From NCBI GenBank assembly GCA_022615215.1, contig JAKEHD010000737.1, positions 1 through 6,319 on the forward strand: a DNA stretch of 6,319 bases, in the 5' to 3' direction. The position numbers and the translations under genes were made by a program. Shown in pieces: positions 1 to 6,076 of the stretch. Position 1 is the first letter of the stretch. Each line of letters opens with the position of its first letter. The notes below the pieces were generated by a model. The model was given only the letters and a program-made list of their open reading frames with translations, ran no database searches and was not told the origin of the DNA. Source of the DNA: Blastocatellia bacterium (GTDB taxonomy: Bacteria; Acidobacteriota; Blastocatellia; UBA7656).

Positions 1-67
1 CAGTTCGCGCCGCACACCGTGTGCGCCGCTGTATTCTTCTTCGAGCGTCGTCCGGTCTTCGTAAAAC

Positions 68-436
68 GTGGGTTTCGCGGGAGGCGCGTTGGCTATGAAC
101 CTGTATAAGAGCACGACTGACTCTAATAATCCCAAGGGACCCAGGAATGGCGGTAGGGATAGGCCGCCGCAGCATTTCATTCTTAAAAAGATGACCGACA
201 GGCTCCACCTCACCGAGGAGCAGCAAAACGGCGTCAAGGCGATTCTCGACGAGACCTTCGAGGGGTACGCGAATATAAGAAAAGACATAGAACCTCGCAT
301 GGATGCCGTCAGGCAGCAGGGCAGAGAGCGTATGCGCGCCCTGCTCACTCCGGAACAGTTACCCGAGTATGAAAAGATGGTTGAGGAAAGCAACCGAAGG
401 CGCGAGGAGTCGAGGGAGAAGAACAAAAAGCAGTGA
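68..436 (+). CDS. Spy/CpxP/ZraP-like (LTXXQ) periplasmic protein, N-terminus uncertain
   Basis: A small, highly charged, helical protein of 122 residues if read from GTG 68, or 113 from ATG 95. Two LTXXQ-type motifs are visible, LTEEQ at residues 48-52 and LTPEQ at 93-97, separated by a basic/acidic helical stretch. The tail is Lys/Arg/Glu-rich. This pattern is that of the Spy/CpxP/ZraP ('periplasmic heavy metal sensor') family, whose members sit in the periplasm as chaperones or metal-responsive stress proteins. The first residues (GFAGGALAMNLY) look like the end of a membrane anchor or signal segment, but an in-frame TAA lies at 62-64 and the expected upstream hydrophobic helix is absent in this frame. 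So the true N-terminus is either lost (frameshift, or error near the window edge) or starts at ATG 95 behind GGGAGG. A receptor and an EF-hand gene follow on the same strand. The family assignment is fairly secure; the start is not. Confidence 0.72.
   Translation: MGFAGGALAMNLYKSTTDSNNPKGPRNGGRDRPPQHFILKKMTDRLHLTEEQQNGVKAILDETFEGYANIRKDIEPRMDAVRQQGRERMRALLTPEQLPEYEKMVEESNRRREESREKNKKQ
79..84 (+). promoter_or_regulatory. possible Shine-Dalgarno for an internal ATG at 95
   Basis: GGGAGG lies 10 nt before ATG 95 and could make that ATG the working start, giving a 113-residue soluble form. The same bases also encode the Gly-Gly of the apparent membrane-segment remnant, so the match may be coincidental. 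No ribosome-binding sequence is visible before GTG 68. Confidence 0.3.
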
Positions 437-527
437 TGCGTCACCGCAATGAATAATTTATAGATCGAACCCGACGGCCCCATAAGTTCGACAAACCAGT
501 GGATAGCGATATTTTGAAACGGAAGTT

Positions 528-532
528 GGAAG
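528..532 (+). promoter_or_regulatory. ribosome-binding site deciding the receptor start
   Basis: GGAAG with 8 nt to ATG 541. An in-frame GTG at 499 would add 14 residues (MDSDILKRKLEAIT) ahead of a perfectly formed signal peptide. With no Shine-Dalgarno before 499 and a good one before 541, the start at 541 is preferred. Confidence 0.65.
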
Positions 533-540
533 CAATAACG

Positions 541-3465
541 ATGAAAAAGAGTTTGGCTGCAACCTTGAGCATGCTCCTTATGCTGATTCACCTGGGCGCA
601 CTGGTCGCCCCTGCCACCGCTTACGGCCAGGGCGCTAACGAGTTGCGAGGGATCGTAACCGATGAAACCGGCGCGTTCCTGGTCGCCGTGCCCATTGTCT
701 TGGACGACGGCAAGGGCCGCAAGTACACGGCGCAAACCGACGAACGGGGCCAGTATCGTTTCACAGGCGTCGCGCCGGGCCTCTACACGATGACTATCGA
801 GGTCGAAGGGTTCGCCACTTTCAGCCAACAGATAGACCTCACTGCGAAAAGAACCGAAGCCTTCAATGTCGCGCTGAAGGTCTTCATCGAAGAACAGGAA
901 GAGGTGACGGCCGAAGCGCCCGGCATCTCGACCGACCCGGACAAGAACCTCTCGGCCATCACGCTGACCGAAAAAGACCTCGAAGCCTTGCCCGACGACC
1001 CGGATGAGCTTCTCGACGTGCTCCGCCAGATGGCAGGAGCCGCAGGCGGTGGAGATAATGCGTCGGTCTACGTCGGAGGATTTCTCGAACGCGGCCGCAT
1101 TCCGCCCAAAGAGGCGATCCTGATGATCCGCATAAACTCGAATCCGTTTTCGGCGGAATTCTCAGAACCCGGAAACCGCCGCATAGAGATCATCACCAAA
1201 CCGGGATCAGACACCTTTCACGGGGGCTTGCGTTTGAATTTCAATGACGAGGCGCTCAACGCTCGCGAGGCGTTCTCGCCAACACGGGCGGCTGTGCAAA
1301 CCCGCGACTTCAACGTCAATTTCAGCGGGCCGATCATTCGCAACCGTTTCGGGTTCTTCATGGATTTCGGCCGCAGGGGAACGGACGAAAACGATGTCGT
1401 AAACGCCACGATTCTCGACCCTGTGACATTCGCCCCGACATCGTTTGCAGCAACGGTTGCGAGTCCGACCCATCGCTCGAATTTCTCCATTCGCACCGAT
1501 TATCTGGTCACAAGCAAGCACACAATAGGCGCGCAATACAGGTTCAGTGACAGCGAGTCCGAGAGCCTTCCAGGCGAGTTCGACCTGCCGGAGCGCGGGT
1601 CTACGAGAAATTCGCGCGAAGACACTCTCAGATTTTCGCTCACCTCTATCGTGACCGAGCACGCGGTCAACGAAGCGCGGCTGCAACTCAGCCGCCGAAC
1701 CACGACTTCGCGGGCGCTCACAGATGCGACGGCCATTCGCGTGCTGGAAGCCTTCAATTCGGGCGGCAATCAGAACTCATTGTTCTCGGATAATCGAAAC
1801 GACGAGTTGGAATTCGTCGATAACGTGACCTACACCTACAAGAACCACACGATCAAGGCGGGCTTCCGTACCGAAGCATTCAACATCGAAAGCCTGAACC
1901 GCTCCAACTTCGGCGGGACTTTCACCTTCGGCACGGACTTCGAGCGCGACGCGGGCGGTGTGCCCATTCGCGACGCCGAGGGAAACCGCACTCTCATCAC
2001 TCCGCTAGAACTCTACAGCCGCGTGGTAAGGGGAGTGTCGGGCTACCGGCCCACGCAGTTTTCAATAGTCCAGGGCGATCCGTTCGCCGGGCTTACACAG
2101 TGGCAATCAGGCTTCTTCGTGCAGGACGACTGGAAAGTCTCCAATCGCCTGACGCTCTCCTACGGAGTGCGACAGGAATTCCAGACACACCTCGACGACA
2201 AGTTGAATCTCGCGCCGCGCGTGGGCGTCGCGTGGGTGCTCGACAAAAATAACAAGAACACAATCCGCGCCGGTTCGGGCGTCTTTTACGACTTCCTCGA
2301 TACGGGCTTGACGTTCGACACGATAAGGCTCAACGGCGAGCTTCAACGACAGTTCGTCATACAACAGCCGGGGTTCTTCCCCGATATACCCAACGTGTTC
2401 GACGGTGTGACGGCCCTACAGCCGACCATACGCACGAAGGCCGATCATCTCAACGCGCCCTACTCGATTATGTCGACCCTGGGCTACGAGCGGCAATTGC
2501 CCAAGGGGGTGTTCGCTACGGTCACTTACAGTTGGCAGAGGGGAGTCCATCTGCTGCGCACCGTAAACATCAACGCGCCTGTCGCGAGCGGACAGGGAAC
2601 GGCCGTGAAACCTTTCCCCGACGAGGGACCGATTCTTCAGTATGAATCGACGGGGCTTTCTACGCGCCACGAACTCAGGGCCTTCGTAAGGACGAGTTTC
2701 AGCCGCAGGTTCACGCTATTTGGCGGCTACACTCTGGCTTCCACGCGCAACGACACGGATGGCGCAGGCACAAGCCCGGCGAATGCTTTCGACCTGTCGA
2801 ACGAGTTCGGGCGTTCGAGAATAGATGCGCGGCACACTATCTTCGCATCGGGGTCTGTAACTCTTCCCTGGAACATTCGCGTAAGCTCCTTCGTCAATGC
2901 GGCGACGGGCGGCGCTTTCAACATCACCACAGGCCGCGACAATAACAATGATACGCTCTTTACCGACAGGCCCGCATTCGCCAACCTCGGCGACCCGGAG
3001 GCGATAGTCACAGAGTTCGGCATCTTCAATCCGAACCCGCTGCCGGGCGACGAAATAATCCCGCGCAACTTCGGGCAGGGACCGGGCCGACTGAGAGTCG
3101 ATATGAACTTCTCGAAGACGTTCGGATTCGGCGGGCCGGTCGGCAATCAAAACCGTATCAACGCCGGCGGTCAGGGCGGCGGACCTCGTGGCGGTGGCGG
3201 TGGCGGACCTCGTGGCGGCGGTGGCGGTCGTGGCGGCGGTGGCGGTCGTGGCGGCGGTGGCGGGTTCGGCGGATTCGGCGGCGGTGGGTTCGGCGGCGAG
3301 CGTCAGAAGTACAATCTGACCTTGAGCGTCAATGTAAGGAACCTGATCAATCACACGAACTTCAGAGGGTTCAACGGTGTGCTGACATCGCCTTTCTTCG
3401 GCACGGCTAACAGTTCCGATCAGCAGCCGCGCAGGATAGACGTTTCGCTGAGATTCAACTTCTAG
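541..3465 (+). CDS. TonB-dependent receptor (Oar-like) with carboxypeptidase-regulatory-like N-domain
   Basis: A 974-residue outer-membrane receptor that probably imports a bulky or scarce ligand using TonB-ExbBD energy; the ligand cannot be read from the sequence. Residues 1-27/29 form a signal peptide (MKKS, hydrophobic core, ATA-YG). Residues about 34-114 are a beta-sandwich of the CarboxypepD_reg-like type (RGIVTDETG, TDERGQYRFTGVAPGLYTM). A TonB-box-like EEVTAEA follows at about 120-126, then a plug domain to about residue 230 with the 'RIPPKEAIL..IRINSNPFSAEF..RIEIITKPGSDTFHGG' signature common in acidobacterial receptors. The rest is beta-barrel (for example FFVQDDWKVSNRLTLSYGVR), ending in VSLRFNF with the C-terminal Phe expected for barrel assembly. 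Residues 876-919 are an unusual Gly/Arg-rich loop just before the last strands. The gene ends in tandem TAG TAG, and the EF-hand gene begins 22 bp later, implying co-transcription. Length is typical of the family. It appears intact. Confidence 0.93.
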   Translation: MKKSLAATLSMLLMLIHLGALVAPATAYGQGANELRGIVTDETGAFLVAVPIVLDDGKGRKYTAQTDERGQYRFTGVAPGLYTMTIEVEGFATFSQQIDLTAKRTEAFNVALKVFIEEQEEVTAEAPGISTDPDKNLSAITLTEKDLEALPDDPDELLDVLRQMAGAAGGGDNASVYVGGFLERGRIPPKEAILMIRINSNPFSAEFSEPGNRRIEIITKPGSDTFHGGLRLNFNDEALNAREAFSPTRAAVQTRDFNVNFSGPIIRNRFGFFMDFGRRGTDENDVVNATILDPVTFAPTSFAATVASPTHRSNFSIRTDYLVTSKHTIGAQYRFSDSESESLPGEFDLPERGSTRNSREDTLRFSLTSIVTEHAVNEARLQLSRRTTTSRALTDATAIRVLEAFNSGGNQNSLFSDNRNDELEFVDNVTYTYKNHTIKAGFRTEAFNIESLNRSNFGGTFTFGTDFERDAGGVPIRDAEGNRTLITPLELYSRVVRGVSGYRPTQFSIVQGDPFAGLTQWQSGFFVQDDWKVSNRLTLSYGVRQEFQTHLDDKLNLAPRVGVAWVLDKNNKNTIRAGSGVFYDFLDTGLTFDTIRLNGELQRQFVIQQPGFFPDIPNVFDGVTALQPTIRTKADHLNAPYSIMSTLGYERQLPKGVFATVTYSWQRGVHLLRTVNINAPVASGQGTAVKPFPDEGPILQYESTGLSTRHELRAFVRTSFSRRFTLFGGYTLASTRNDTDGAGTSPANAFDLSNEFGRSRIDARHTIFASGSVTLPWNIRVSSFVNAATGGAFNITTGRDNNNDTLFTDRPAFANLGDPEAIVTEFGIFNPNPLPGDEIIPRNFGQGPGRLRVDMNFSKTFGFGGPVGNQNRINAGGQGGGPRGGGGGGPRGGGGGRGGGGGRGGGGGFGGFGGGGFGGERQKYNLTLSVNVRNLINHTNFRGFNGVLTSPFFGTANSSDQQPRRIDVSLRFNF
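3166..3297 (+). repeat. Gly/Arg-rich low-complexity tract inside the receptor
   Basis: A 44-codon stretch (receptor residues 876-919) almost entirely Gly with Arg, Pro and Phe. It contains three consecutive 18-bp units at 3211-3228, 3229-3246 and 3247-3264 (CGTGGCGGCGGTGGCGGT, the last ending in G), each encoding RGGGGG. Two GGACCTCGTGGCGG copies precede them and GGFGG units follow. It falls shortly before the final barrel strands, so it is predicted to be a flexible loop, probably surface-exposed. The repeated unit makes it prone to length change by slippage. Confidence 0.85.
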
Positions 3466-3475
3466 TAGCGTCGGC

Positions 3476-3480
3476 GGAGG
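3476..3480 (+). promoter_or_regulatory. strong Shine-Dalgarno of the EF-hand gene
   Basis: GGAGG with 7 nt to ATG 3488, in the 22-bp gap after the receptor stop. There is no room for a separate promoter in the gap, which supports an operon with the receptor. Confidence 0.75.
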
Positions 3481-3487
3481 TATAAAA

Positions 3488-4603
3488 ATGAAGAAGCTAT
3501 TCTTATGGTCAGCTTTGATGGCGGTGATGCTGGGCGGCGCTATAACGATTGCCGCTCAGGAAGATATGCCCCCGGAGGGTTTCAGGAGAGGGGGCGGCCA
3601 GGGCAGACCCAATTTCCAGATGCCGGAATTCGCAGACCTCGACAAGAACAAGGACAAGAAATTGAGCCGGAATGAAATGCCGCAAATGCTTCCGCCCCAG
3701 GCGTTCGATTTCCTCGACGAGAACAGAGACGGGTCCATAGATGAAGAAGAGTGGAACCGTGCCCGCAGGCGGTTTGGCGGCGGCGGCGGCGGCGGTCCCC
3801 GGCTCGGCGAGAGATTCACACAGTTTATGGATGAAAACCGTGATGGAAAAGTCTCGCAGGATGAGTTCGCCCGAATCAGCGAGGTCTTCGACACACTGGA
3901 TAAAGATCAAAGCGGAGACCTTGAGCAAGAAGAACTCAACCAGTTCTTTCAGGCTCTCGGGGGAGGCCAGGGCAGAGGAAACCGTGCCGATGGGCCGGGA
4001 GGCGACAGGTCGAGAGGCGACAGAGCAGGCGGCGACCGTCCGGGAGGGGGCGAAGGCAGACGCAATTTCCAGATGCCGGAATTCGCAGACCTCGACAAGA
4101 ACAAAGACAAGAAGATAAGCAAGGACGAGATACCGGAAACGTTTCCGCCTCAGATGATCGACCGTCTCGATCAGAATAAAGACGGAGCCATAGACGAAGA
4201 AGAGTGGAACCGTTCCCGCGGGCGCGGCGCGGGCACTGGCGAGCGTTTCATTCAATTCATGGACGCCAATAAAGATACTAAAGTCTCGCGCGAAGAGTTT
4301 GCGCGGGTGGGCGAAGTCTTCTCCGCTTTGGACAAAGACCAGAGCAAAGAGCTTTCCTCGGAAGAACTCAACCAGTTCTTCCCGGCCATGGCCGAAGTGC
4401 AGGCCAGGGCGACCGGCGGGGTCGCTGTCAACAACCTCTTTGCGAAATTCGACAAGGACAAAGACGGCAAGATCACCGCCGAAGAAATGGGCAACGAGCG
4501 CACCTTCAAGGCACTCGACTTGAACAATGACGGTTCGATAGACCGGGAAGAGGCTGACAAGGCGCTCAGGCAATTGGCGGAACGCTCTAAACAGAAGCAA
4601 TAA
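3488..4603 (+). CDS. secreted ten-EF-hand calcium-binding-type protein
   Basis: 371 residues with a signal peptide (MKKLFLWSALMAVMLGGAITIAAQ, cleavage probably after IAA at 21-23) and then ten 12-residue EF-hand loops. They start at residues 52, 77, 115, 138, 203, 228, 259, 282, 322 and 344, and all end in Glu at position 12. Loops 2, 3, 4, 6, 9 and 10 have the Gly at position 6; loops 1, 5, 7 and 8 have Lys or Thr there, so binding may be weaker. The layout is a four-loop block (43-154), a Gly/Arg/Asp-rich linker (about 158-192), a second copy of the block (193-298) and a final pair. A seven-Gly run sits at 97-103. No lipobox or catalytic domain is visible. It is predicted to bind Ca2+ or similar cations in the periplasm or outside the cell. 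The function is not known; a buffer, structural protein or metal-responsive partner of the receptor is possible. It follows the receptor by 22 bp and is probably its operon partner. Confidence 0.9.
   Translation: MKKLFLWSALMAVMLGGAITIAAQEDMPPEGFRRGGGQGRPNFQMPEFADLDKNKDKKLSRNEMPQMLPPQAFDFLDENRDGSIDEEEWNRARRRFGGGGGGGPRLGERFTQFMDENRDGKVSQDEFARISEVFDTLDKDQSGDLEQEELNQFFQALGGGQGRGNRADGPGGDRSRGDRAGGDRPGGGEGRRNFQMPEFADLDKNKDKKISKDEIPETFPPQMIDRLDQNKDGAIDEEEWNRSRGRGAGTGERFIQFMDANKDTKVSREEFARVGEVFSALDKDQSKELSSEELNQFFPAMAEVQARATGGVAVNNLFAKFDKDKDGKITAEEMGNERTFKALDLNNDGSIDREEADKALRQLAERSKQKQ
3602..4113 (+). repeat. internal direct duplication of the four-EF-hand block (453-bp offset)
   Basis: Bases 3602-3660 recur at 4055-4113 with two mismatches in 59, including an exact 42-bp run (3610-3651 matching 4063-4104). 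Protein similarity continues through the whole block up to ELNQFF (residues 150-154 and 294-298), with shared stretches such as IDEEEWNR and LDKDQS. The offset is 151 codons at the start and shrinks downstream because the second copy lacks the seven-Gly run. This indicates an in-frame tandem duplication of four EF-hands followed by divergence, with the Gly/Arg linker between copies. Confidence 0.85.
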
Positions 4604-4608
4604 CTCAT

Positions 4609-4739
4609 ACAGCTATCAGCTATCAGCTATCAGTCAAAGTTTCGAACCACAGATAACACAGATTTCTCAGATATTATCCGTGTTATCTGTGTTATCTGTG
4701 GTTGAATGCTTGCACTGACGGCTGACGGCTGATAGCTGA
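4609..4739. repeat. nested palindromic intergenic repeat (REP/MITE-like)
   Basis: The left arm (about 4609-4632) contains three CTATCAG heptamers. The right arm (4716-4739) is its inverted counterpart, TGACGG CTGACGG CTGATAG CTGA. They match at 19 of 24 positions, most differences being the TA/CG swap inside the heptamer. Between them lies a second, separate palindrome (4645-4703). The element nearly fills the gap between the EF-hand and HAD genes and ends 11 bp before the HAD start. Similar short 'agctatcagctatcag' and 'accacagat.acacagat' repeats are, to my knowledge, dispersed in intergenic DNA of various bacteria. No transposase or coding capacity is present. Confidence 0.7.
4645..4703. 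repeat. 59-nt near-perfect palindrome of ACAGAT units
   Basis: AACCACAGATAACACAGAT (4645-4663) pairs exactly with its reverse complement at 4685-4703. The symmetry continues inward to a centre at 4674, with five mismatches in the inner ten pairs. Each arm is itself about three copies of a roughly 9-nt ACAGATAAC-like unit. As RNA it would form a long hairpin between two genes, but no U-run follows on either strand, so it is not a standard intrinsic terminator. Confidence 0.8.
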
Positions 4740-4750
4740 AGACTGTCATT

Positions 4751-5488
4751 ATGCTCCGGGCCATCATATTCGACTGCGACGGCGTGATAGCCGATACCGA
4801 AGCCCTGCATTTCGCCGCGTTTCAGAGAGTCCTCGGCGAAGAGGGCGTCACACTGACCGAGGATGAATATCTTCGCCTCTACCTGGCCCTCGATGATCGC
4901 GGTTGTTTCACAGCGGTTTTTTCCGACAAGGGAAAGCCTTTAGCGGCAGAAGAACTGGACGGGCTGGTCAGGCGCAAAGCGGAATACCTGGAACCCGTAA
5001 TGCGCGCCGGGTTGCAACTCTTTCCCGGAGTGGCGGAGTTCATCAATCAGGCTGCGCGCAAGTATCCGATGGCGATAGCATCGGGCGCGCTCAGGCGCGA
5101 AATCGAATTGGTGCTCGAACACGGCGGCCTGCGGGATTACTTTCCGATCATAGTCAGCGCGGAAGATGTAGCGCGGAGCAAGCCGCACCCGGACCCCTTT
5201 CTCGAAGCCTGCTCGGCCATCAACGCCCGTCGGGCAGACACAGAAGAAAGAAATCTTTATGAAGAAAGAAATCTTTATATCGAACCCGGCGAGTGCCTCG
5301 TCATAGAGGATTCGTTTCATGGGATAAGGGCCGCGCACAGCGCCGGTATGCTATGCCTCGCCGTTACCAACTCTTACCCCAGAGAGGAACTCTCGGATGC
5401 CGAATGGGTTGTTGAAAGCCTGGCAGATGTTTCTTTAGAAGATGTGAAAAGACTTTTTACTGACAGGCATGATCGGCTTCATAGATAA
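4751..5488 (+). CDS. HAD-superfamily hydrolase, subfamily IA (CbbY/beta-phosphoglucomutase-like)
   Basis: A 245-residue cytoplasmic HAD enzyme. Motif I is FDCDGVIADTE with nucleophile Asp8 and acid/base Asp10. Residues about 15-90 form the helical cap of subfamily IA. Motif II is IASGA (Ser111), motif III is SKPHPDPF (Lys144) and motif IV is VIEDSFHGI with Glu186-Asp187. The order and length fit phosphatases and phosphomutases of the CbbY/phosphoglycolate phosphatase/beta-phosphoglucomutase group; the substrate cannot be assigned. The start is the ATG directly before LRAIIFD, with a weak GAAGA 8 nt upstream that abuts the palindromic repeat. Oddity: residues 165-170 (EERNLY) are exactly repeated at 171-176, just before motif IV, from an 18-bp tandem duplication. 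The core motifs remain intact, so activity is plausible. No functional link to the upstream cluster is evident. Confidence 0.9.
   Translation: MLRAIIFDCDGVIADTEALHFAAFQRVLGEEGVTLTEDEYLRLYLALDDRGCFTAVFSDKGKPLAAEELDGLVRRKAEYLEPVMRAGLQLFPGVAEFINQAARKYPMAIASGALRREIELVLEHGGLRDYFPIIVSAEDVARSKPHPDPFLEACSAINARRADTEERNLYEERNLYIEPGECLVIEDSFHGIRAAHSAGMLCLAVTNSYPREELSDAEWVVESLADVSLEDVKRLFTDRHDRLHR
5243..5278 (+). repeat. perfect 18-bp tandem duplication within the HAD gene
   Basis: GAAGAAAGAAATCTTTAT occurs twice back to back (5243-5260 and 5261-5278) without mismatch, in codon phase, inserting EERNLY twice. Identity at all 18 positions, including wobble bases, suggests a recent event. The unit is AT-rich compared with the surrounding gene. 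Confidence 0.9.
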
Positions 5489-5535
5489 CCTTTCCACGCT
5501 CGATTATTTCGCGCATAAAATCTCTGGCTTACCGA

Positions 5536-5563
5536 AGAAAAACTCTTTTGTCCGCGCACGCGG
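5536..5563 (-). terminator. weak candidate terminator for the rhodanese gene
   Basis: In the 77-bp gap between the convergent HAD and rhodanese stops, CCGCG-CA-CGCGG (5552-5563) can form a short GC hairpin three bases past the rhodanese stop. On the minus strand a TTTTT (plus-strand 5538-5542) comes about 10 nt after the stem, too far for a textbook intrinsic terminator. Nothing better is seen for either gene in this gap. Confidence 0.2.
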
Positions 5564-5565
5564 CG

Positions 5566-6003
5566 TCACTTTCCCGCCTTCGCGGCGAGCGATTCATAGC
5601 TCACTCCCTCGCCGCTTTCGGTCGAAGAGGGAAGGCCGAGCGTGCCCCATCCCGGCTCAATCATCTGGCCGAAATTATCCATCGCCCCTACGAAACCGCA
5701 ACGCACATTCGCCGTGTCGGTGTAGCCGACCTGAGAGAGCATCTCGCATGCGCGGGCCGAGCGCCCGCCGGTCTTGCATCCTATGACGAGCTTCGCGTCT
5801 TTGGGCAGGTTGGCTTCGACGACCGCCAGGAAATCCTGATTGGGAGACATTCCCGCTCCGGGGGTCAGGTGCAGGAGAGGAATGTTGATGGCGCTCGCCG
5901 GGTGGCCCGCTTCGAATTCGGGCACCGAGCGAACATCGAGATAGATATAGTCCGAGTCGTTTTGCATAAGGTCGTATGCTTCCTGTGGGCTTACTTCTTT
6001 CAT
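5566..6003 (-). CDS. single-domain rhodanese (sulfurtransferase)
   Basis: 145 residues without a signal peptide, so probably cytoplasmic. The start VSPQEAYDLMQ, the LDVRSVPEFEAGHPASAINIP segment (residues 22-42) and the active-site loop VIGCKTGGRSARA match the rhodanese fold. Cys76 is the predicted persulfide-forming nucleophile in the loop C-K-T-G-G-R (76-81). Such proteins move sulfane sulfur from thiosulfate or persulfides to acceptors such as cyanide, thiols or thioredoxin; the physiological partner is unknown here. ATG 6003 is supported by AAAGGAG 5 nt upstream. The C-terminus after about residue 120 (LPSSTESGEG onward) is a low-complexity tail beyond the domain. The gene runs convergently to the HAD gene and appears intact. 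Confidence 0.92.
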   Translation of the reverse strand: MKEVSPQEAYDLMQNDSDYIYLDVRSVPEFEAGHPASAINIPLLHLTPGAGMSPNQDFLAVVEANLPKDAKLVIGCKTGGRSARACEMLSQVGYTDTANVRCGFVGAMDNFGQMIEPGWGTLGLPSSTESGEGVSYESLAAKAGK

Positions 6004-6008
6004 AGCGT

Positions 6009-6015
6009 CTCCTTT
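6009..6015 (-). promoter_or_regulatory. Shine-Dalgarno of the rhodanese gene
   Basis: AAAGGAG on the minus strand, 5 nt before ATG 6003, is a strong ribosome-binding site and fixes the start. Confidence 0.7.
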
Positions 6016-6047
6016 ATTTTGATTGCCGCATCATAAAGCGAGCCTAG

Positions 6048-6076
6048 ATTATAGCGACTCGCGCCGACGGTTTCCA
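6048..6076 (-). promoter_or_regulatory. sigma-70-type promoter candidate for the rhodanese gene
   Basis: On the minus strand TATAAT (plus 6053-6048) is a perfect -10 hexamer. It is preceded after 17 bp by TGGAAA (6076-6071), matching four of six TTGACA positions. Transcription would start near 6041, giving a leader of about 38 nt that includes the AAAGGAG site. The caveat is that the same bases lie inside a protein-like open stretch (codons for Tyr-Asn), so TATAAT could be coincidental. Confidence 0.45.

Noticed and set aside
499..540. Upstream GTG start for the receptor
   Set aside because: It would place 14 charged residues before a standard signal peptide and lacks a Shine-Dalgarno, whereas ATG 541 has GGAAG at 8 nt.
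437..540. Separate promoter for the receptor
   Set aside because: TTCGAC (487-492) and TATTTT (510-515) are spaced 17 bp apart, but the -35 matches poorly and no better pair is visible; it could equally be an operon spacer.
2716..3354. 212-codon antisense frame over the receptor C-terminus
   Set aside because: Ala/Thr-rich translation arising from the Gly-rich tract read backwards; the sense frame is an unmistakable receptor.
3641..4552. Lanmodulin ortholog
   Set aside because: No loop has proline at position 2, there are ten rather than four loops, and short EF-hand linkers also occur in many secreted bacterial EF-hand proteins.
3509..4600. 363-codon open frame antisense to the EF-hand gene
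   Set aside because: It mirrors the EF-hand gene in the opposite strand, has no ribosome site, and its length is explained by the biased Asp/Glu/Lys codons of the repeats. The sense frame has clear domains and a signal peptide.
4702..4738. Promoter for the HAD gene
   Set aside because: TTGAAT and TTGCAC occur as -35-like hexamers, but no acceptable -10 lies at 16-18 bp, since that space is occupied by the repeat arm.
4609..4739. CRISPR array or intrinsic terminator
   Set aside because: The repeat units are 7-9 nt and contiguous with no unique spacers of uniform length. The hairpin has no U-run on either strand.
5548..6036. Plus-strand open frames across the rhodanese gene
   Set aside because: Antisense shadows of a well-defined rhodanese with its active-site loop and ribosome site on the minus strand.
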